From: Cephalopachus bancanus | Taxonomy: Eukaryota; Chordata; Mammalia; Primates; Tarsiidae | Assembly: GCA_027257055.1 (NCBI GenBank) | Contig: JAPVLO010000083.1 | Location: 4,510,001 to 4,574,000, forward strand | Length of the DNA: 64,000 nucleotides | Direction of reading: 5' to 3' | Shown: positions 22,870 to 35,589 of the stretch, piece after piece | Numbering within the stretch: position 1 is the stretch's first letter | How the letters are laid out: every line of letters begins with the position of its first letter | The notes under the pieces: model-generated | Seen by the model: the letters and a program-made list of their open reading frames with translations, nothing else | Database searches by the model: none | Told to the model about the DNA's origin: nothing | Program-made: the position numbers and the translations under genes

Positions 22870-23158
22870 GCCGGGCTCGGTGGCTCAGCCTGTAATCCTG
22901 CGCCTTTGGGAGGCTGAGGTGAGTGGATTGCCTGAGCCCGTGGGTTCGAGACTCGCCTGGGCAACTTGGTGAGACCTCATCTCTACAATAAATCAAAAAT
23001 CAGCCGGGCGTGGTAGCGCACGCCGTAGTTCCAGCTACTTGGAAGGCTGAGGCGGAAGGATCGCCGGAGCCCAGCAGGTCGAGGCTGCGGTGGCCAAGAG
23101 CGGCCACTGCACTCCAGTCTGGATGACAGAGTGAGACTCCAACTCAAAAAAAAAAAAA
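22870..23158 (+). repeat. Alu, lineage-specific type (best reference copy)
   Basis: Starts GCCGGGCTCGGTGGCTCAGC and ends GACTCCAACTC plus about 15 A. The 17-bp perfect direct repeat AAGAATATTGTATTTCA lies at 22853-22869 and 23159-23175. The internal polymerase III B-box-like GGTTCGAGACT is present. Confidence 0.97.
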
Positions 23159-23364
23159 AAGAATATTGTATTTCATTGATGTAAATGGAGCGTGCGCTGC
23201 ATGTCCTGTGCCAGATTTTCTGGCTCTGAAGATCTCATATAATAATTTGTAATTTCTAAACAACTATACAAATATACTACAGAATAAGTAATATCTGATT
23301 AAGGCAATTTATCAAATCAATAACTGGCCCTACTAAGCTATGAGATAATATCCAGACACTGGAT

Positions 23365-24675
23365 CCCAGTGCACGTGGTACAAAAACAGGCATATAAATC
23401 AATGAAACTGAACGGGGATCCCAGAAATAAAGCCGCTGATGTACAATCAAATGATTGTTGACTAAGCTGAAAAAAACGAACATTGGGGAAGTGACACCCT
23501 ATTCACTAAAGGGTTCTGGAAAAACTGGGGCTAATCATATGCAATAGAATGGAACTGAATCTCTACCTCACATCTTATACAAAAATCAACTTAAGATGGA
23601 TTAAAAACTTAAATGTAAGACCCCCCAACCCATAACAATCCTAGGAGAAAACCTAGGAAACATTCTTCTGGACATTGGCATAGGCAACAAATTTATAGCC
23701 AAGTCCTCAAAAGCAAATGCAGGAAAAACCAAAATTGACAGATGGGACCTAACTAAACCAAAGAGCATCTTCGCAGCAAAAGAAACCATCAACAAAATAA
23801 ACAGACAACCTACAGAATAAGAGAAAATATTTGCAAACTATGCACCCAACAAAGGCCTATAAACAGATTATAAGGAAGTTAAATGAATTGACAGGGGGGG
23901 AAAGCCCATCAAAAATTGGGCAAAGAACATGAACAGACACTTCTCAAAAGAAGACATACAATACAAGTGGTCCAGCAAACATATGAAAAGATGTTCAACA
24001 TCACTAATTATCAGAGAAATGCAGATCAAAACCATGAGATATTATCTCAGACCAGGCTTTTATTAAAAAGTTAAGATATAACAGATGTTGGCAAGATTGT
24101 GGGAAAAAAGGAACACTCATACACTGTTGGTGGGAATGTAAGCTAGTTTGAAGCAGTCTGAAGATATCTCAAAGAAATAAGAATAGATTTACCATTTGAC
24201 CCAGCAATTCCACTACAGAATATATACCCAAAGGAGCATCAGTGGTTCTACCAAAAGGACACTTACACTCATATGCTTATTGCAGCACCATTCACAGTAA
24301 CACAAACATGAAACCAAACCAGGTGCCCATCAATAGTGAACTGGATAAAGAAAACGGGGTGCATATACACCATGAAATATTGCATAGCCATAAATAAGAA
24401 TGAAATCGTGTCCTTTGCAGCAACATGGATGCAGCTAGAGGTCATTACTCTAAGCAAACTAACACAGAAACAGAAAATTGAATACTGCATGTTCTCACTT
24501 ACAAGTGGGAGCTAAACACCAGGCACACACGGGCATAAAAATTGGGTAGCATGCACATCATTTGGATGATGTGCTTAACAAAAGCCTAAATTTCACCATC
24601 ATGCAATATACCCATGTAACAAACTTGCACATGTACCCTCTTGAATCTAAAAATCAAAAAATAAAATTTTTAAAA
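23365..24675 (+). repeat. L1 (L1PB/L1MA-like), 5'-truncated
   Basis: ORF2 second half: 'ctggaaaaactggggctaatc', 'ctaggagaaaacctaggaaac', 'gcatcttcgcagcaaaag', 'cattcacagtaacacaaac', 'gcagcaacatggatgcagc'. The 3' end reads 'cccatgtaacaaacttgc', 'acatgtaccctcttgaatc' and an A tail. This 3' end is shared with anthropoids, so the copy predates the lineage-specific L1s. The ORF is broken by many stops. Confidence 0.9.
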
Positions 24676-24985
24676 GATCCTGTGCAAGGACCCTTACCAG
24701 GATCAGTGATGAGCACCAATGAACAGGAGCAGGAGGGAAGGTAAAAGAGACATATTTTTTACACTTTCACATCTCTTTGAACCTTTGCTAGCTTTTTTGC
24801 CTACTAGCAGGTATTGGATACTATCCCCCTTAGGCTGCACAACGTAAATAATCAATTCCAGCTCACTTTAGCCTTCAGACAACTTTATGCTATCTCAATA
24901 TAGTTGCTGTATAATAGCATTGGACAGACTCATACCAACTTATTTTTTTGTTGGTGTCCTAAGGCTAACTTAGAAACCTCCTCTA
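24676..24985. other. Unique DNA, nothing recognised
   Basis: No element recognised. Confidence 0.4.
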
Positions 24986-24989
24986 TCAC

Positions 24990-25075
24990 TAATTATTATC
25001 CATTCAATGAACAAATACTTGAGTGCCTGCTAGATGTCAGGCAACATAGCAGGACAGCTCTAGACAAAGAGGAGG
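24990..25075 (-). repeat. L2/MIR-class fragment, antisense
   Basis: 'tccattcaatgaacaaatac' and 'gagtgcctgctagatgtc' resemble the reverse L2 tail. Short and worn. Confidence 0.5.
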
Positions 25076-25079
25076 GGTA

Positions 25080-25545
25080 TTGCAGACAGAGGAAGGTGTG
25101 TGTATAGTTTTTCTTGTGCCAACCAAGAGCATCTTTCCTCAGTTAACTCTAACTACTCAGCACACTGACTCATCTGAGGTCTGGGGTGACCTTACATCTG
25201 TTAATCCCAACTCTAATATTAAAGAGAGACTTTGTACCAAGAAAAATGGATTCCATGATACGAGTACTTATATTCATTTGTGTATATACACACATATATT
25301 TATACCACTTATTATATATATCACATATATATACAGCACTTATTTTAGTGGTAGCTTGTAATTCAGCCCAAGTTCCTGCTGATCTTTGAAAATTAACCCA
25401 TTAAATGAATTTTTAAGAAAAAATGTGACAGCCACATATTATGGTAGTGTTGTGATTGGGTAAGTGTCAGAGTGATAGTACCATATTTTCACATGGAAAA
25501 AATACATTTTTGCATACATGAATCAGTGGGATTAATTGTATAAAT
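25080..25545. other. Unique DNA with an AT-rich stretch
   Basis: 25275-25340 is a degenerate (TA)/(CA) tract. Nothing else recognised. Confidence 0.4.
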
Positions 25546-25548
25546 GGG

Positions 25549-26660
25549 GCCAGGCTTGGTGGCTCAGCCTGTAATCCCAGCCCTTTGGGAGGCCAAGGCT
25601 AGTGGATTGCCTGAGCCTGCGGGTTCAAGATCAGCCTGGACAACTTGGTGAGACTGCGTCTCTACAATAAAATTAAAAATTATTCTGGCTATTCTTGGTC
25701 GTTTGTGTTTCTATATGACATCCGAGCAGCCAAGAGACACATGAAGAAATGTTCAACCTCACTAATCATCAGGGAGATGCAAATCAAAACCACACTGAGA
25801 TACCACCTAACTCCAGTCAGAATGGCAATTATCAATATCCCAAAAAATAACAGTTGCTGGAGAGGGTGTGGCAAAAAGGGAACACTTCTACATTGTTGGT
25901 GGGAGTGTAAACTAGTGCAACCTCTGTGGAAAGCAGTGTTGTGATTCCTAAAAGCTCTAAATATCGACCTCCCATATGACCCCGCAGTCCCCTACTGGGA
26001 ATATACCCTGAAGAACTCAAATCACTCTATAAAAAAGATACCTGCACACGTATGTTTATCACAGCATTGTTCACAATAGCAAGAACCTGGAAGCAACCAT
26101 GCTGCCCATCAAAAGAGGACTGGATTTTAAAAATGTGGTACATATACACGATGAAATACTACGCAGCCATCAAAAAGAACAAAATCATGAATTTCACAGC
26201 AACCTGGATGGAACTGGAGTCTATAATACTGAGTGACCTCTCACAGAAACAAAGATCTGAGTATCACATGTTCTCACTCATATAGTGGACCTTGAACATC
26301 CAACATAATACTATAAGAAAATTATTGACAGTGGTGGGAAACTATGGGGGGGAGGGGAAGGGAGATGGGATTAACGGTAGTAAATATCTGTCTGGGGATG
26401 GGGAGACACCTCTTATCAACAAGGGTGCCTGAACAAAGCATATTTGTATACCTAATCCTTAACTGTACCCCACAATATCATAATAAAAAATATTGATTAA
26501 ATTAAAAAAAAATTAGCCGGTCGTGATAGCACATGCCTGTAGTTCCAGCTACTTGGAAGGCTGAGGCAGGAGGATCGCCTGAGCCCAGCAGGTCGATGCT
26601 GGGGTGGCTGTGAGCATGCCATGGCACTCTAGCCTGAGCAATGGAGTGAAAAAAAAATAG
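25549..26660 (+). repeat. Alu, lineage-specific type, split by an L1
   Basis: The left arm (25549-25682) runs from GGCCAGGCTTGGTGGCTCAG to the middle linker 'ctctacaataaaattaaaaat'. The right arm resumes at about 26503 with 'aaattagccggtcgtgatagc' and ends near 26648 in an A-rich tail. The 820 bp between the arms are a younger L1. Confidence 0.93.
25683..26502 (+). repeat. Lineage-specific L1 (3' UTR variant B) with 5' inversion
   Basis: ORF2 end from 'agacacatgaagaaatg' through 'ctgggaatataccctgaag' and 'cgcagccatcaaaaagaac'. The 3' UTR is variant B, with 'cggtagtaaatatctgtctgg', 'ggagacacctcttatcaac' and 'actgtaccccacaatatc'. The first 40 bases (about 25683-25724, 'ttctggctattcttggtcg') look like ORF2 in opposite orientation, as expected from twin priming. 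An uninterrupted 99-codon frame covers 25645-25944. Confidence 0.9.
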
Positions 26661-27475
26661 TAAAAATGGCAGGTAAGAACAATGATATCAATATGGGCTT
26701 TAAGAGAAATTACACTATTTTATTTTGAAGTTTTTCTGTAGATACCCATACCTTCTGACTAAAATGCCTGACTAGATAAATTGTCAACTCTAAGATTCAT
26801 GTAATTTGGGGCCTTTTAATGCTTTGGTAACAAAACAAATCTGCTTTTTATGTATCATAGTTCCTTTAAGACTTTATTGAACTAATTCATTTTGAAACAA
26901 AGTGAAAAATATAATGATTGAAAAAGAACACATTTGCTTGTAGTTTGGCACTGTAATTACATTTTTTAAATACACAATATGTCCCTGAGGGTTTTACTCT
27001 AGAAATAATCCTCAGGGAGTCTCGCTCAAGACATTAATGCACACACGTATACATAATATATTATTAATGTGTTATTAAAACATAAATGTGATGTCTTAAG
27101 TTTTAAGCAAATTAAACTAATTTAGTCCTTTTTTAAAAAATGAGTCTTGTATTACTTCACAAAATGACATTATAAGTACAATTTTTAGTATTAAAGCTGA
27201 AAAATAAAAATTAAATGCCAAACTACATCAAACTCATTCCCTTTGGGGAAGATGAAAAAGAAAAATACAATATATAATATAATTATATACTAAATAATTA
27301 ATGTAAACTAGATGAAGGTGATATCGAGTAAGGTTATGAGCATCCTGGTGGAAAAATAAAGAGTGCTACCTCATTTCAGATAAAAACAAAAAAATATGTG
27401 CAGTGTTTAGCTCCTCCTATCAGTTTTCTAAAAACAACTGAGGAGAAGGGAAGAAAGGAACTTCCTGAAGACCTG
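26661..27475. other. Unique AT-rich DNA, nothing recognised
   Basis: No element or coding signal seen. Confidence 0.45.
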
Positions 27476-27479
27476 TGCA

Positions 27480-27640
27480 AGCTCTGAGGTGGGCTCTGGG
27501 GATTCAACAGGGAACAAAGTAGATATGTTCCTTGTCCTTATGGAATTACATGAAAGAAAATAATGAGAATTGAGAAAATAAAATATCAGAAACAATAATG
27601 AAGCCACTAAGTGCCATGAGAAAGAACAAAGAAAATCTCT
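27480..27640 (-). repeat. L2 fragment, antisense
   Basis: 'ctggggattcaacagggaac', 'gttccttgtccttatggaatt' and 'cactaagtgccatgagaaag' follow the reverse L2 tail region. Confidence 0.6.
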
Positions 27641-27762
27641 GCTTTAGATTAGAATCTGCTCACCACCAGTTCCCAAAGATAAATATGCAGAGCCTCTTGG
27701 TTGTTTGTTTTAATGGGTAACAAAGTAAAATAAATGACAATATAAATGTTTAAGAAACATTT

Positions 27763-28071
27763 CCAGGCTGAGAGTGATGGCTCAAGCCTGTAATCCCATC
27801 ACTTTAGGAGGCAGAGGCAAGAGGATTGCCTGAGCCCAGGGGTTTGAGACCAGCCTGGGCAACTTGGCAAGACCTCGTCTCTACAATAAATCAAAAAATT
27901 AGCTGGGAGTGGTAGACCATGCCTGTAGTTCCAGCTACTTGGAAGTCTGAGGCAGAAGGATCGCTTGAGCCCATCAGGCCAAGGCTGCAGTGGCCATGAG
28001 CAGCGTGCCACTTCACCACTTCACTCCAGCCTGGGTGACAGAGAGAGACTCTGATTCAAAAAAAAAGGAAG
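27763..28071 (+). repeat. Alu, intermediate between AluJ and the lineage-specific type
   Basis: 'caggctgagagtgatggctc' start, 'ctacaataaatcaaaaaatt' linker as in the lineage type, but 'gcctgagcccaggggtttg' as in AluJ. Perfect direct repeat AAGAAACATTT at 27752-27762 and 28072-28082. Confidence 0.93.
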
Positions 28072-28082
28072 AAGAAACATTT

Positions 28083-28430
28083 TCTAGGTTTTGTAAGCGT
28101 GGTTCATGGGCTGTAGTTCCTGACTAAGTTGTTCTCAAATCATAATGAAGTCATCGTATTTCATACTGAAAAAAAGTTTTATGAAGAATAATAATTCATG
28201 TCTAGGATGGCTTGTATATATATTTAACCCCAGGGATGGAACCACACAGAATGTTTGGCCCGTGACCCAGTCAACATGGAAAACATGAATGGGCACACAT
28301 AGCACAGCTGCAGTCCTCAATCTAGTCTTTTAACCACTAGTTCCAGGCGCCATAAAATCGATTCAGCAGAGAGAGATATTGATCTTGAAGACAGCTAAAG
28401 CAAAGAGATCAGCTCTGTCCATATCTTCTC
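28083..28430. other. Unique DNA, nothing recognised
   Basis: No element recognised. Confidence 0.4.
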
Positions 28431-28434
28431 ATTT

Positions 28435-28530
28435 TCCCAACAGCTTTTCAAGGTCAGGGAACATGTCTATTTTATTCTGTAAATCTTCATTAGGACTAGG
28501 ACAGGGCCATTCACAAAGGGAGTCCAGTCA
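28435..28530 (+). repeat. L2 3' end fragment
   Basis: 'ttcaaggtcagggaacatgtc' and 'attaggactaggacagggcc' correspond to the L2 'gagggcagggaccatgtct' and 'cctagcacagtgcc' region. Confidence 0.55.
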
Positions 28531-28789
28531 GGTGCCCTTGAGGGAAGAGAAAGTATTCAAGGATTCTGTGAGCTATTTTCTCTGAAAGGAAACGCAGCCT
28601 CTGGAAACAGTGTATAGAGAATAAATCTGATTGAGAAAAAGATGCATGTGAGAAAGTGGTAGAGATGAGATTGGAGTGAGAATGGAGGCTAGCCTGAGCA
28701 AGTCTTGGACAGCCGGATCAGGAAGCTGGAACCCGGCAGAAAGTGAATTCCAGACGCACTTTCCTTACACTGGAAGGAGGCTTAGGAGG

Positions 28790-28858
28790 AAAGATGGACC
28801 ATTTGCATACCTAACCCTGAATTTTACCCCATATCTTAAAAATAATTTTTTTAAAAAG
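28790..28858 (+). repeat. Lineage-specific L1 3' tip
   Basis: About 70 bp: 'gcatacctaaccctgaatttt', 'accccatatctt', then an A/T-rich tail. It is the extreme 3' end of the young L1 family. Confidence 0.8.
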
Positions 28859-28859
28859 G

Positions 28860-29460
28860 AGGAAAGAAAGATGTAATTTAGAGAAACTATCAGGATATGA
28901 TTAAGAGAGAAAGTAGAAAAGGATGATGGCCAAAGATGTGGTGGTAATGGAGTCATAATAATCAATGTTAAGAAGGAGTATGTGGAGGGAGAGGGAGCTA
29001 AAAATGATTCCAAGGCTCTCACTCACTTGATTGAAAGAATAGCAATGCCACTGACAAAAGGGAATCTCAAAAAATCAGGGGGGCAGGACACAGTGGCTCA
29101 CGCCTATAATCCTAGCACTTTGAGAGGCTAAGGCAGGATTGACTGATTCCAGAAGTTCAGCACCAGCCTAGACAACATAGCGAAACATAGTCTCTACAAA
29201 AACTTTTTAAAATTAGCCAGGTGTGGTGTCGCGCACTCGTAGTCCCAGCTACTTAGGAGGCTGAGGCGGGAGGATCACTTGAGCCTAGGAGTTCAAAGCT
29301 ACAGTGAGCCATGATCATGCCACTAAACTCCAACCTGGGCAACAGAGTGAGACCTTGACTTAAAAAATAAAAAAGTCAGCAAGGAAGTCAGTTTGGAGGG
29401 AGGTAGATGAGTTTGGTTTTAAACATGTTGAATTTGAGGCGACTTTGACGTTCTAAATAA
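28860..29460 (-). repeat. L2 LINE, antisense, split by an AluJ
   Basis: 'aaaatgattccaaggctctc' and 'gaatagcaatgccactgac' before the Alu, 'gtttggttttaaacatgttg' and 'aatttgaggcgactttgacg' after it, in the order of the reverse L2 ORF2/3' region. A further piece, 'cagagctggagctcaggcgag', continues at 29650-29700. Confidence 0.7.
29083..29370 (+). repeat. AluJ-type SINE inserted in L2
   Basis: From 'ggacacagtggctcacgcc' to 'gagaccttgacttaaaaaat'. AluJ-like, dimeric, diverged. Confidence 0.9.
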
Positions 29461-29794
29461 AAATATTCAATCAGCGATTTATTTATTTGGAATTTATAAT
29501 TTGCTTTTTTGCTTTTTTTAAAAGACTGAATTAGCTTGATTAAACACAAAGTCGTCTTTTTTTTAATGACAGCAATACACAAGCCACTAAAATAATTAGG
29601 AAAATAGCCACTATCAGATATCAATGAGTTAATTAGAAACAATTGGAAATTCAGAGCTGGAGCTCAGGCGAGAAGTAGGTTTAGAATGTATAAATGTAGG
29701 TGCCCGCTGCATGCAAATATTCTTACATGTTCTGGGCCAGGCTTTGTGCTTGGCATAAGGTGTGTAGAAACAATTGCAGTGGCCCTAGAATGCT

Positions 29795-29915
29795 ATTAAG
29801 GAGTAAGACTGAGTGATGGGCTCAACAGAAGCCCAAGCCTCACCATCACACAGTATCTCTATGTAACAATCTGCACATGTATCCCCTGAATCAAAACAGA
29901 ACATTTTAGAAAAAG
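29795..29915 (+). repeat. L1 3' end (older, L1PB/L1MA-like)
   Basis: 'gagtgatgggctcaacagaag', 'caccatcacacagtatctc', 'tgtaacaatctgcacatg', 'tatcccctgaatc' and an A-rich end. Confidence 0.75.
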
Positions 29916-30039
29916 AAGGTGTAGGGGATTTCACTGGAGCCCAGGGGATTTCTCTTGAAGTAATATTTGCACAAAAAGCACTGTTTTTGTTTAGAGGGAA
30001 AGTTTTTTGGTAACAGGAAGTATAAAGGCTTCTCCCCAA

Positions 30040-30640
30040 ATCACCCTGATAATGGCGCTGAACAAACTGCCCTCATGGAGTTTACAGACTAGTCTAGAAA
30101 AGAGGTCAAGCTGAGCACAGTGGCTCAAGTCTGTAATCCTAGCAGGAAGATCACTTGAGCTTGAGACCAGCCTGGGCTACATAGTGAGACTGCCATTTCT
30201 TAAAAAAAATTTTTTTTTAATTAGCCAAGCATGGCGGTACACACCTGTTCCTAGGCACTACAGCCTAGGCGACAGAGCAAGACCCTATATCAAATAAAAT
30301 AAAATAATAAAATAAAACAAAAATAATAAAAAGGGAAAGAGGTATTTTTTAAGAGAAAGAAAAAGAGGAGGCAATGAAGGAGAATAAATTACATAAGAGG
30401 ATAATTCAGATGGGGTGAGGGACATAATTTAGATTATGAAATCAAGGAAGGCCTTCTAAGTGACATCTGAGCTAAAGCCTAAAGGATGAGTTGGAAAAAA
30501 CCAGGGGAGAGAGATTTGCAGACAGAGAGAATGGCACTTGCAAAACCCTCAAGGAAGAAAAGGGCCTGCCACTCTTGAGGACCAGGAATAAGAGACAAGG
30601 AGGTCAGTTCAGAACAAGCAAAGAGACAAGGCACAAAATT
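30040..30640 (-). repeat. L2 LINE pieces, antisense, split by an AluJ
   Basis: 'gctgaacaaactgccctcatgg' (30056) and, after the Alu, 'gaaggccttctaagtgacatc', 'tgagctaaagcctaaagg', 'atggcacttgcaaaaccctc' (30450-30560) match the reverse L2 order. Confidence 0.65.
30105..30335 (+). repeat. AluJ-type SINE with internal deletion
   Basis: 'agctgagcacagtggctcaag' through 'ccagcctgggctacatag', then a right arm shortened to 'cactacagcctaggcgac'. The A-rich tail carries (AAAT)n. Confidence 0.85.
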
Positions 30641-30644
30641 AGGT

Positions 30645-30785
30645 CCAAGTGGTGAGCATTTTACAGATGCGGAAACGGAAGCTCAAAGAAGTTAAGTAAC
30701 ATAGCCAACCTTACCCAGCTGGAAACCGAAAGTCAATTCTATAACCCAGGTCAGCTGGATTCAAAGACTATACTCCTAACCCCAT
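30645..30785 (-). repeat. MIR SINE, antisense
   Basis: 'cattttacagatgcggaaac', 'aagctcaaagaagttaag', 'cagctggaaaccgaaagtc' follow reverse MIR. Confidence 0.75.
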
Positions 30786-30789
30786 CAGC

Positions 30790-31845
30790 AGACTCCCCAA
30801 GCCTGCCTGATCTTTAGTCCCCTGAGATGCTTGTTAACATACAACTTTCTAGATCCTACCCCAAAACTTCAGAATCCCATACAAAGGAGAATCAGTTAGA
30901 GCCCCATAGGAGAGAAAAAGTACAATCAAATCAGGTAATTTGAGGAGAGTTTAAAAAGGAGACTAGATTAGTCTCTAATACAGGAATGAAGCCCAATCTC
31001 CAAAATCTTGTCTGTTTCCTTTGCAAAAGAACATACAAAACATGCACTCACTGGACCAAAGATGGTGTCTGTAAGTTCAGTGCCATGATTCTGTCAATTA
31101 ATTTGCTTTTCGCATATGGGCTGTTTTTTTCTAGAATACAGCATTACATTATGAAACGCTAATTGTTTTTGCTATCCTGCACGACCTGCCTGGAAGATGA
31201 GATGCAAATTAAGAAATAACATAATTGTGACTGCTCTCACCCTATTCAAATATATTTTTCCTCTCCAACAGGCTCAGGTAAATGGCCCTTACCTTGTTTA
31301 ATTTCCAGCATTCTACTCTACCTCCCACCTCTTGTGGCCTAGGGATTCTGCCCTGGTAAAATGCCTAACATTACCATAATAGGGAGAGTTTTTGTTTCAA
31401 ATAAATTTCTGCATGCAAATAAGTCTTATCTTTCTAAATAATCACCTTGGGAGTCTTAATATTTAGTCCACAGGACTGCATTTTTATACCAGTGAACTCT
31501 CACTAAAATATTATATCAAGACAAACCCAGAAAGAGAAAAGAGGAGTCATCAGAGAAGGATGACATACATCAGCTTGGGAGCCCTGTGTATTCTGCCTTA
31601 ACGGCCAAGAAAAGTTTACAAATAGGCAGAAGCTTCTGTTCTTCTTTATCACCATCTGGTAAAGCCTCCTCTTAGACTCCCAGTCAGTTGCCCACCCTGA
31701 TTCAGTCCTGTTATCTGACCAAGACAGAATGAAACACCTTATTGATGGAAGTGTTTCCCAAATAAAGAAAGGTGGCAGAGGGGGAGGAGAAGAAAGGTAG
31801 GAAAGAAAAGACAGTATCAAGTCTTTTGGGGAAGTACCTGAAAAT
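30790..31845. other. Unique DNA, nothing recognised
   Basis: No repeat family recognised. A 105-codon minus-strand frame (31820-31503) shows no domain or family resemblance. Confidence 0.4.
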
Positions 31846-31849
31846 CTGA

Positions 31850-32640
<791 letters not shown>

Positions 32641-32657
32641 ACTTGTATAAAAAGTAA

Positions 32658-33030
32658 GACGCAATAGCAAAAACATGAAACCCACCATGCTGCCCATCAA
32701 AAGCGGACTGAGTTAAAAAAATGTGGTACATATATACAATGAAATATTACACAGCCATAAAGAAAGACAAAAATTAAGAACTTTGCAGCAACTTGGATGG
32801 ACTTAGTCTATAATACTGACTGATCTATCACAGAAGCAAAGAATTGAGTACCACATGTTCTCACTCATAAGCAGACCTTGAACAACTACCACAATACTAT
32901 AAGAAAGGGATTGGCAACAGTGGGAATCTGCCGGGGGAGGGGGCACACCTCACCAACAAGGGTACCCGCATAATGAACATTTGTATACCTAACCCTGAAC
33001 TGTACTCCAGATCTTTAAAATTAAAAAGTA
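32658..33030 (+). repeat. Lineage-specific L1 3' end
   Basis: 'aacccaccatgctgcccatc', 'cacagccataaagaaagac', 'cataagcagaccttgaac', 'aagggattggcaacagtgg', 'acctaaccctgaactgtac' and an A-rich tail. Short flanking AAAAAGTAA on both sides may be its target-site duplication. Confidence 0.92.
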
Positions 33031-33059
33031 AATATATATACATATTATATTACTCTTTA

Positions 33060-35585
33060 AGTATTTGTTACAAACACTTCATCTCATGTAAGTTACACAA
33101 AATTGAGTTTTAGAAAAGGTAACTGACAATGTCAAATAAAGTCATTTTTAAGAAAATCAAATAAACTCTTTTTTTATTTAAAAAAAAAATAGTAATAAAG
33201 CTGCCAGAAAGAAAGTTGGGTAGCTGTGTCTGAAGATTATCATCCAAGTAGTTCCTTAACATGTACTAATATGTGTACACAGATCTCTGGGGTCTGTGTC
33301 TAGTTCTTCTTTAAAATCATCAGACTTTGCATCTCTAATATGTATCATGAACTGAAACAGCAAGATGAAAATGCAGAAAATGTGTGAAGTATGCAGCCAG
33401 ATTTTGTAATAAATTTTTAATTTTTGGATGCAACCTAATTTTTAATTAGTCTTTTCTACTTCTTGCTTAACTTATGTTTTCTGTCATGTTTCCCAAGGAT
33501 ACTACCTATGTGATTAGCTTAGTGATTTAGTCTTGACTCAACGTTAGTTATATTCAAATGTCCACAGGCATGAGTTTTTTTGTTTGTTTTTTTTTTACAT
33601 TTCTACTGCTCTCTTTTCAAATGTTAAAGGTAAAATGACCAGGGTAGAAGGGAGCAGTCTCAGCACCTGAGGAGAGCAGGAATATTTTTACCCTATCCTT
33701 CTTAATGGGAAGTTATCCAAGGAGGTCAAATAGAAAATAAACCACAATTGAGGGTTTGTTGCTAACAGGCATATATAGGAGGCACATGTTCTCGTTCATT
33801 ATTCTATTTTGGATTCAATATTAACTTCTCTTGGATCACAATGCTGCCTCTTTTGTTTCCCCATTAACACAGTGCACCCAATGGGAACATCTGCCCAATA
33901 CTAATGAGCTATTCACCGGAGAAACAAGAGCAGTGTACCAGGAGCCAGAATAAAACAATTAGAAGGGAAGGGAGACTGCTGGTTCCTGACCTACACTGAA
34001 TTGCTTGTAAGAGACAGAAACAGATTTTTAATTATGTAATCCCTTTGTTCCTCACTTCCTTTAAAATGTAAAGGGCAAATTCTTCTTGCAAATGCTGAGG
34101 ACCAGATCTGGTGTTCTTGCAGCCTTGAGGGCTAGCTTGACCGAAACCAGAAGAGGTGCTCTGTTCAACCAGATGGATACAAAGCATTTTTTCCCTTTTT
34201 GTTATCATCCAAAGTACTGTTTGGAATAATTACTTATTAACTACTGTCTTCCTCCTTTTGCTTCTCATTTTCCTTTACAAACACCTATTCCAAGAGACAT
34301 TTAGCCTGCCTTTACTAAGGAAGGCCTGAAGATTTGGGATAAGCCAAAGTCTAGTTAACGCCTGTTTTCTCAAGACTTCACTTTGCTTTGAGATTACTTT
34401 AACCTACTTTTCTCTTTCTCATATTTTATTAAGTTTGCATTTCAATAATGGAAGAGAATTTTCTTCTCATATACTTTCCCGCTGCCTTTGTTCCCTGCTT
34501 CCTGGTCCCACATCCCCACAACCTGTCCCAGACTATACCCACATCCTTCACAGCCCAGCTATTTCAGTAGCGACTTCCTGGCTGCACCAACTCCCTCTGA
34601 CTTTCTCTTCTCCACTTTTCTGCATATTTCTGTTTGTGTCACTCCCCCAGCACTTGAGCCCACACTGTCTCATCTTTCGTTGGCAAGAAACCTAATAAAT
34701 GGACAGCATCGGTTCAGAGCACAAGAAATAAAGGGAAATAAGGCACAGCTGTGCCCAGAGACATGATCAGTATCATCGGGATCTCTCTCCCGTCTCCACC
34801 TCTTGGCTATGCTTTCCTTCTGTGCGGTTTCTTTCTCAGGCAAGCTCTCCTCTCAAGGTGCTTATATAATCCCAGAAGTTAATGATACCAGGAAAAGGGA
34901 ACCCTCTTTCCCAAAGTGCTAGCAAGAGTCCCAGGGCTGACGACACATGACTTGCTCACCTCTGAAACAGGTGTGGAGATCAGCTTCACCCAAAATCCAT
35001 GCTCTGTGAGGAAGAAGAGGGTGAATACCAAAAAAAGAAAAATACCAAAAAAAGAAAAAAAGAGAGAGAGATTCTGGTACCAAAAAGAACAATGCTGGAC
35101 AGACAGACATGCACACACACCAGATTTATGCGGGTATATCTTGTTTCACTTGCCTAGAGAGTACATTCCTTAAGATCAGTGATTTTCACTACCCTCCAGC
35201 ATCTGGCCCAGTAGGAAACACATCGTTAATGAATGTTTTCTATATATATATATAAAGCATTTGCTAAATGGGGGAGTGGTTATGCATATTACATATATTT
35301 TATTTTTTTTTATATATATAATTTTTTTCACTGAATAAAAAAGTTCCTCTTGCCCAAAAAATGAGAACTCAGTGTAAACTTCAGTCTCTACAGGGCTAGG
35401 TGACCCTGCAAACATGACAGAGAATATTCCCCATTTTTGAAGACAAACAGTGTTTTCAAAGGTGATAGGCCCAGCTGCTGCTCCTGGTTCCTTATCTGAA
35501 AATTCCAAAATGTTGGCTATTCCTTATGCCATGAGGAAAATTCCAGATGCTCTGCTTCCCTTTTGAAGAGCCTAGAGCAAGAATC
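33060..35585. other. Long unique stretch, nothing firmly recognised
   Basis: 2.5 kb without a clear element. It holds a C/T-rich block at about 34480-34660, an A/G-rich block at 35010-35070 and short (TA)n runs at 35240-35320. Frames at 34435-34766 and 34879-35173 have no recognisable domain. Confidence 0.45.
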
Positions 35586-35589
35586 AGGG

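Noticed and set aside
22920..22960. tRNA-like T-arm motif GGTTCGAGAC
   Set aside because: It is the internal B-box of the Alu left arm, repeated in every copy; no cloverleaf surrounds it.
25645..25944. 99-codon plus-strand frame
   Set aside because: It is L1 ORF2 sequence plus Alu linker; the frame only survives because the L1 is young.
30790..31845. 105-codon minus-strand frame at 31503-31820 as an exon
   Set aside because: No domain, no recognisable splice context, and composition like surrounding non-coding DNA.
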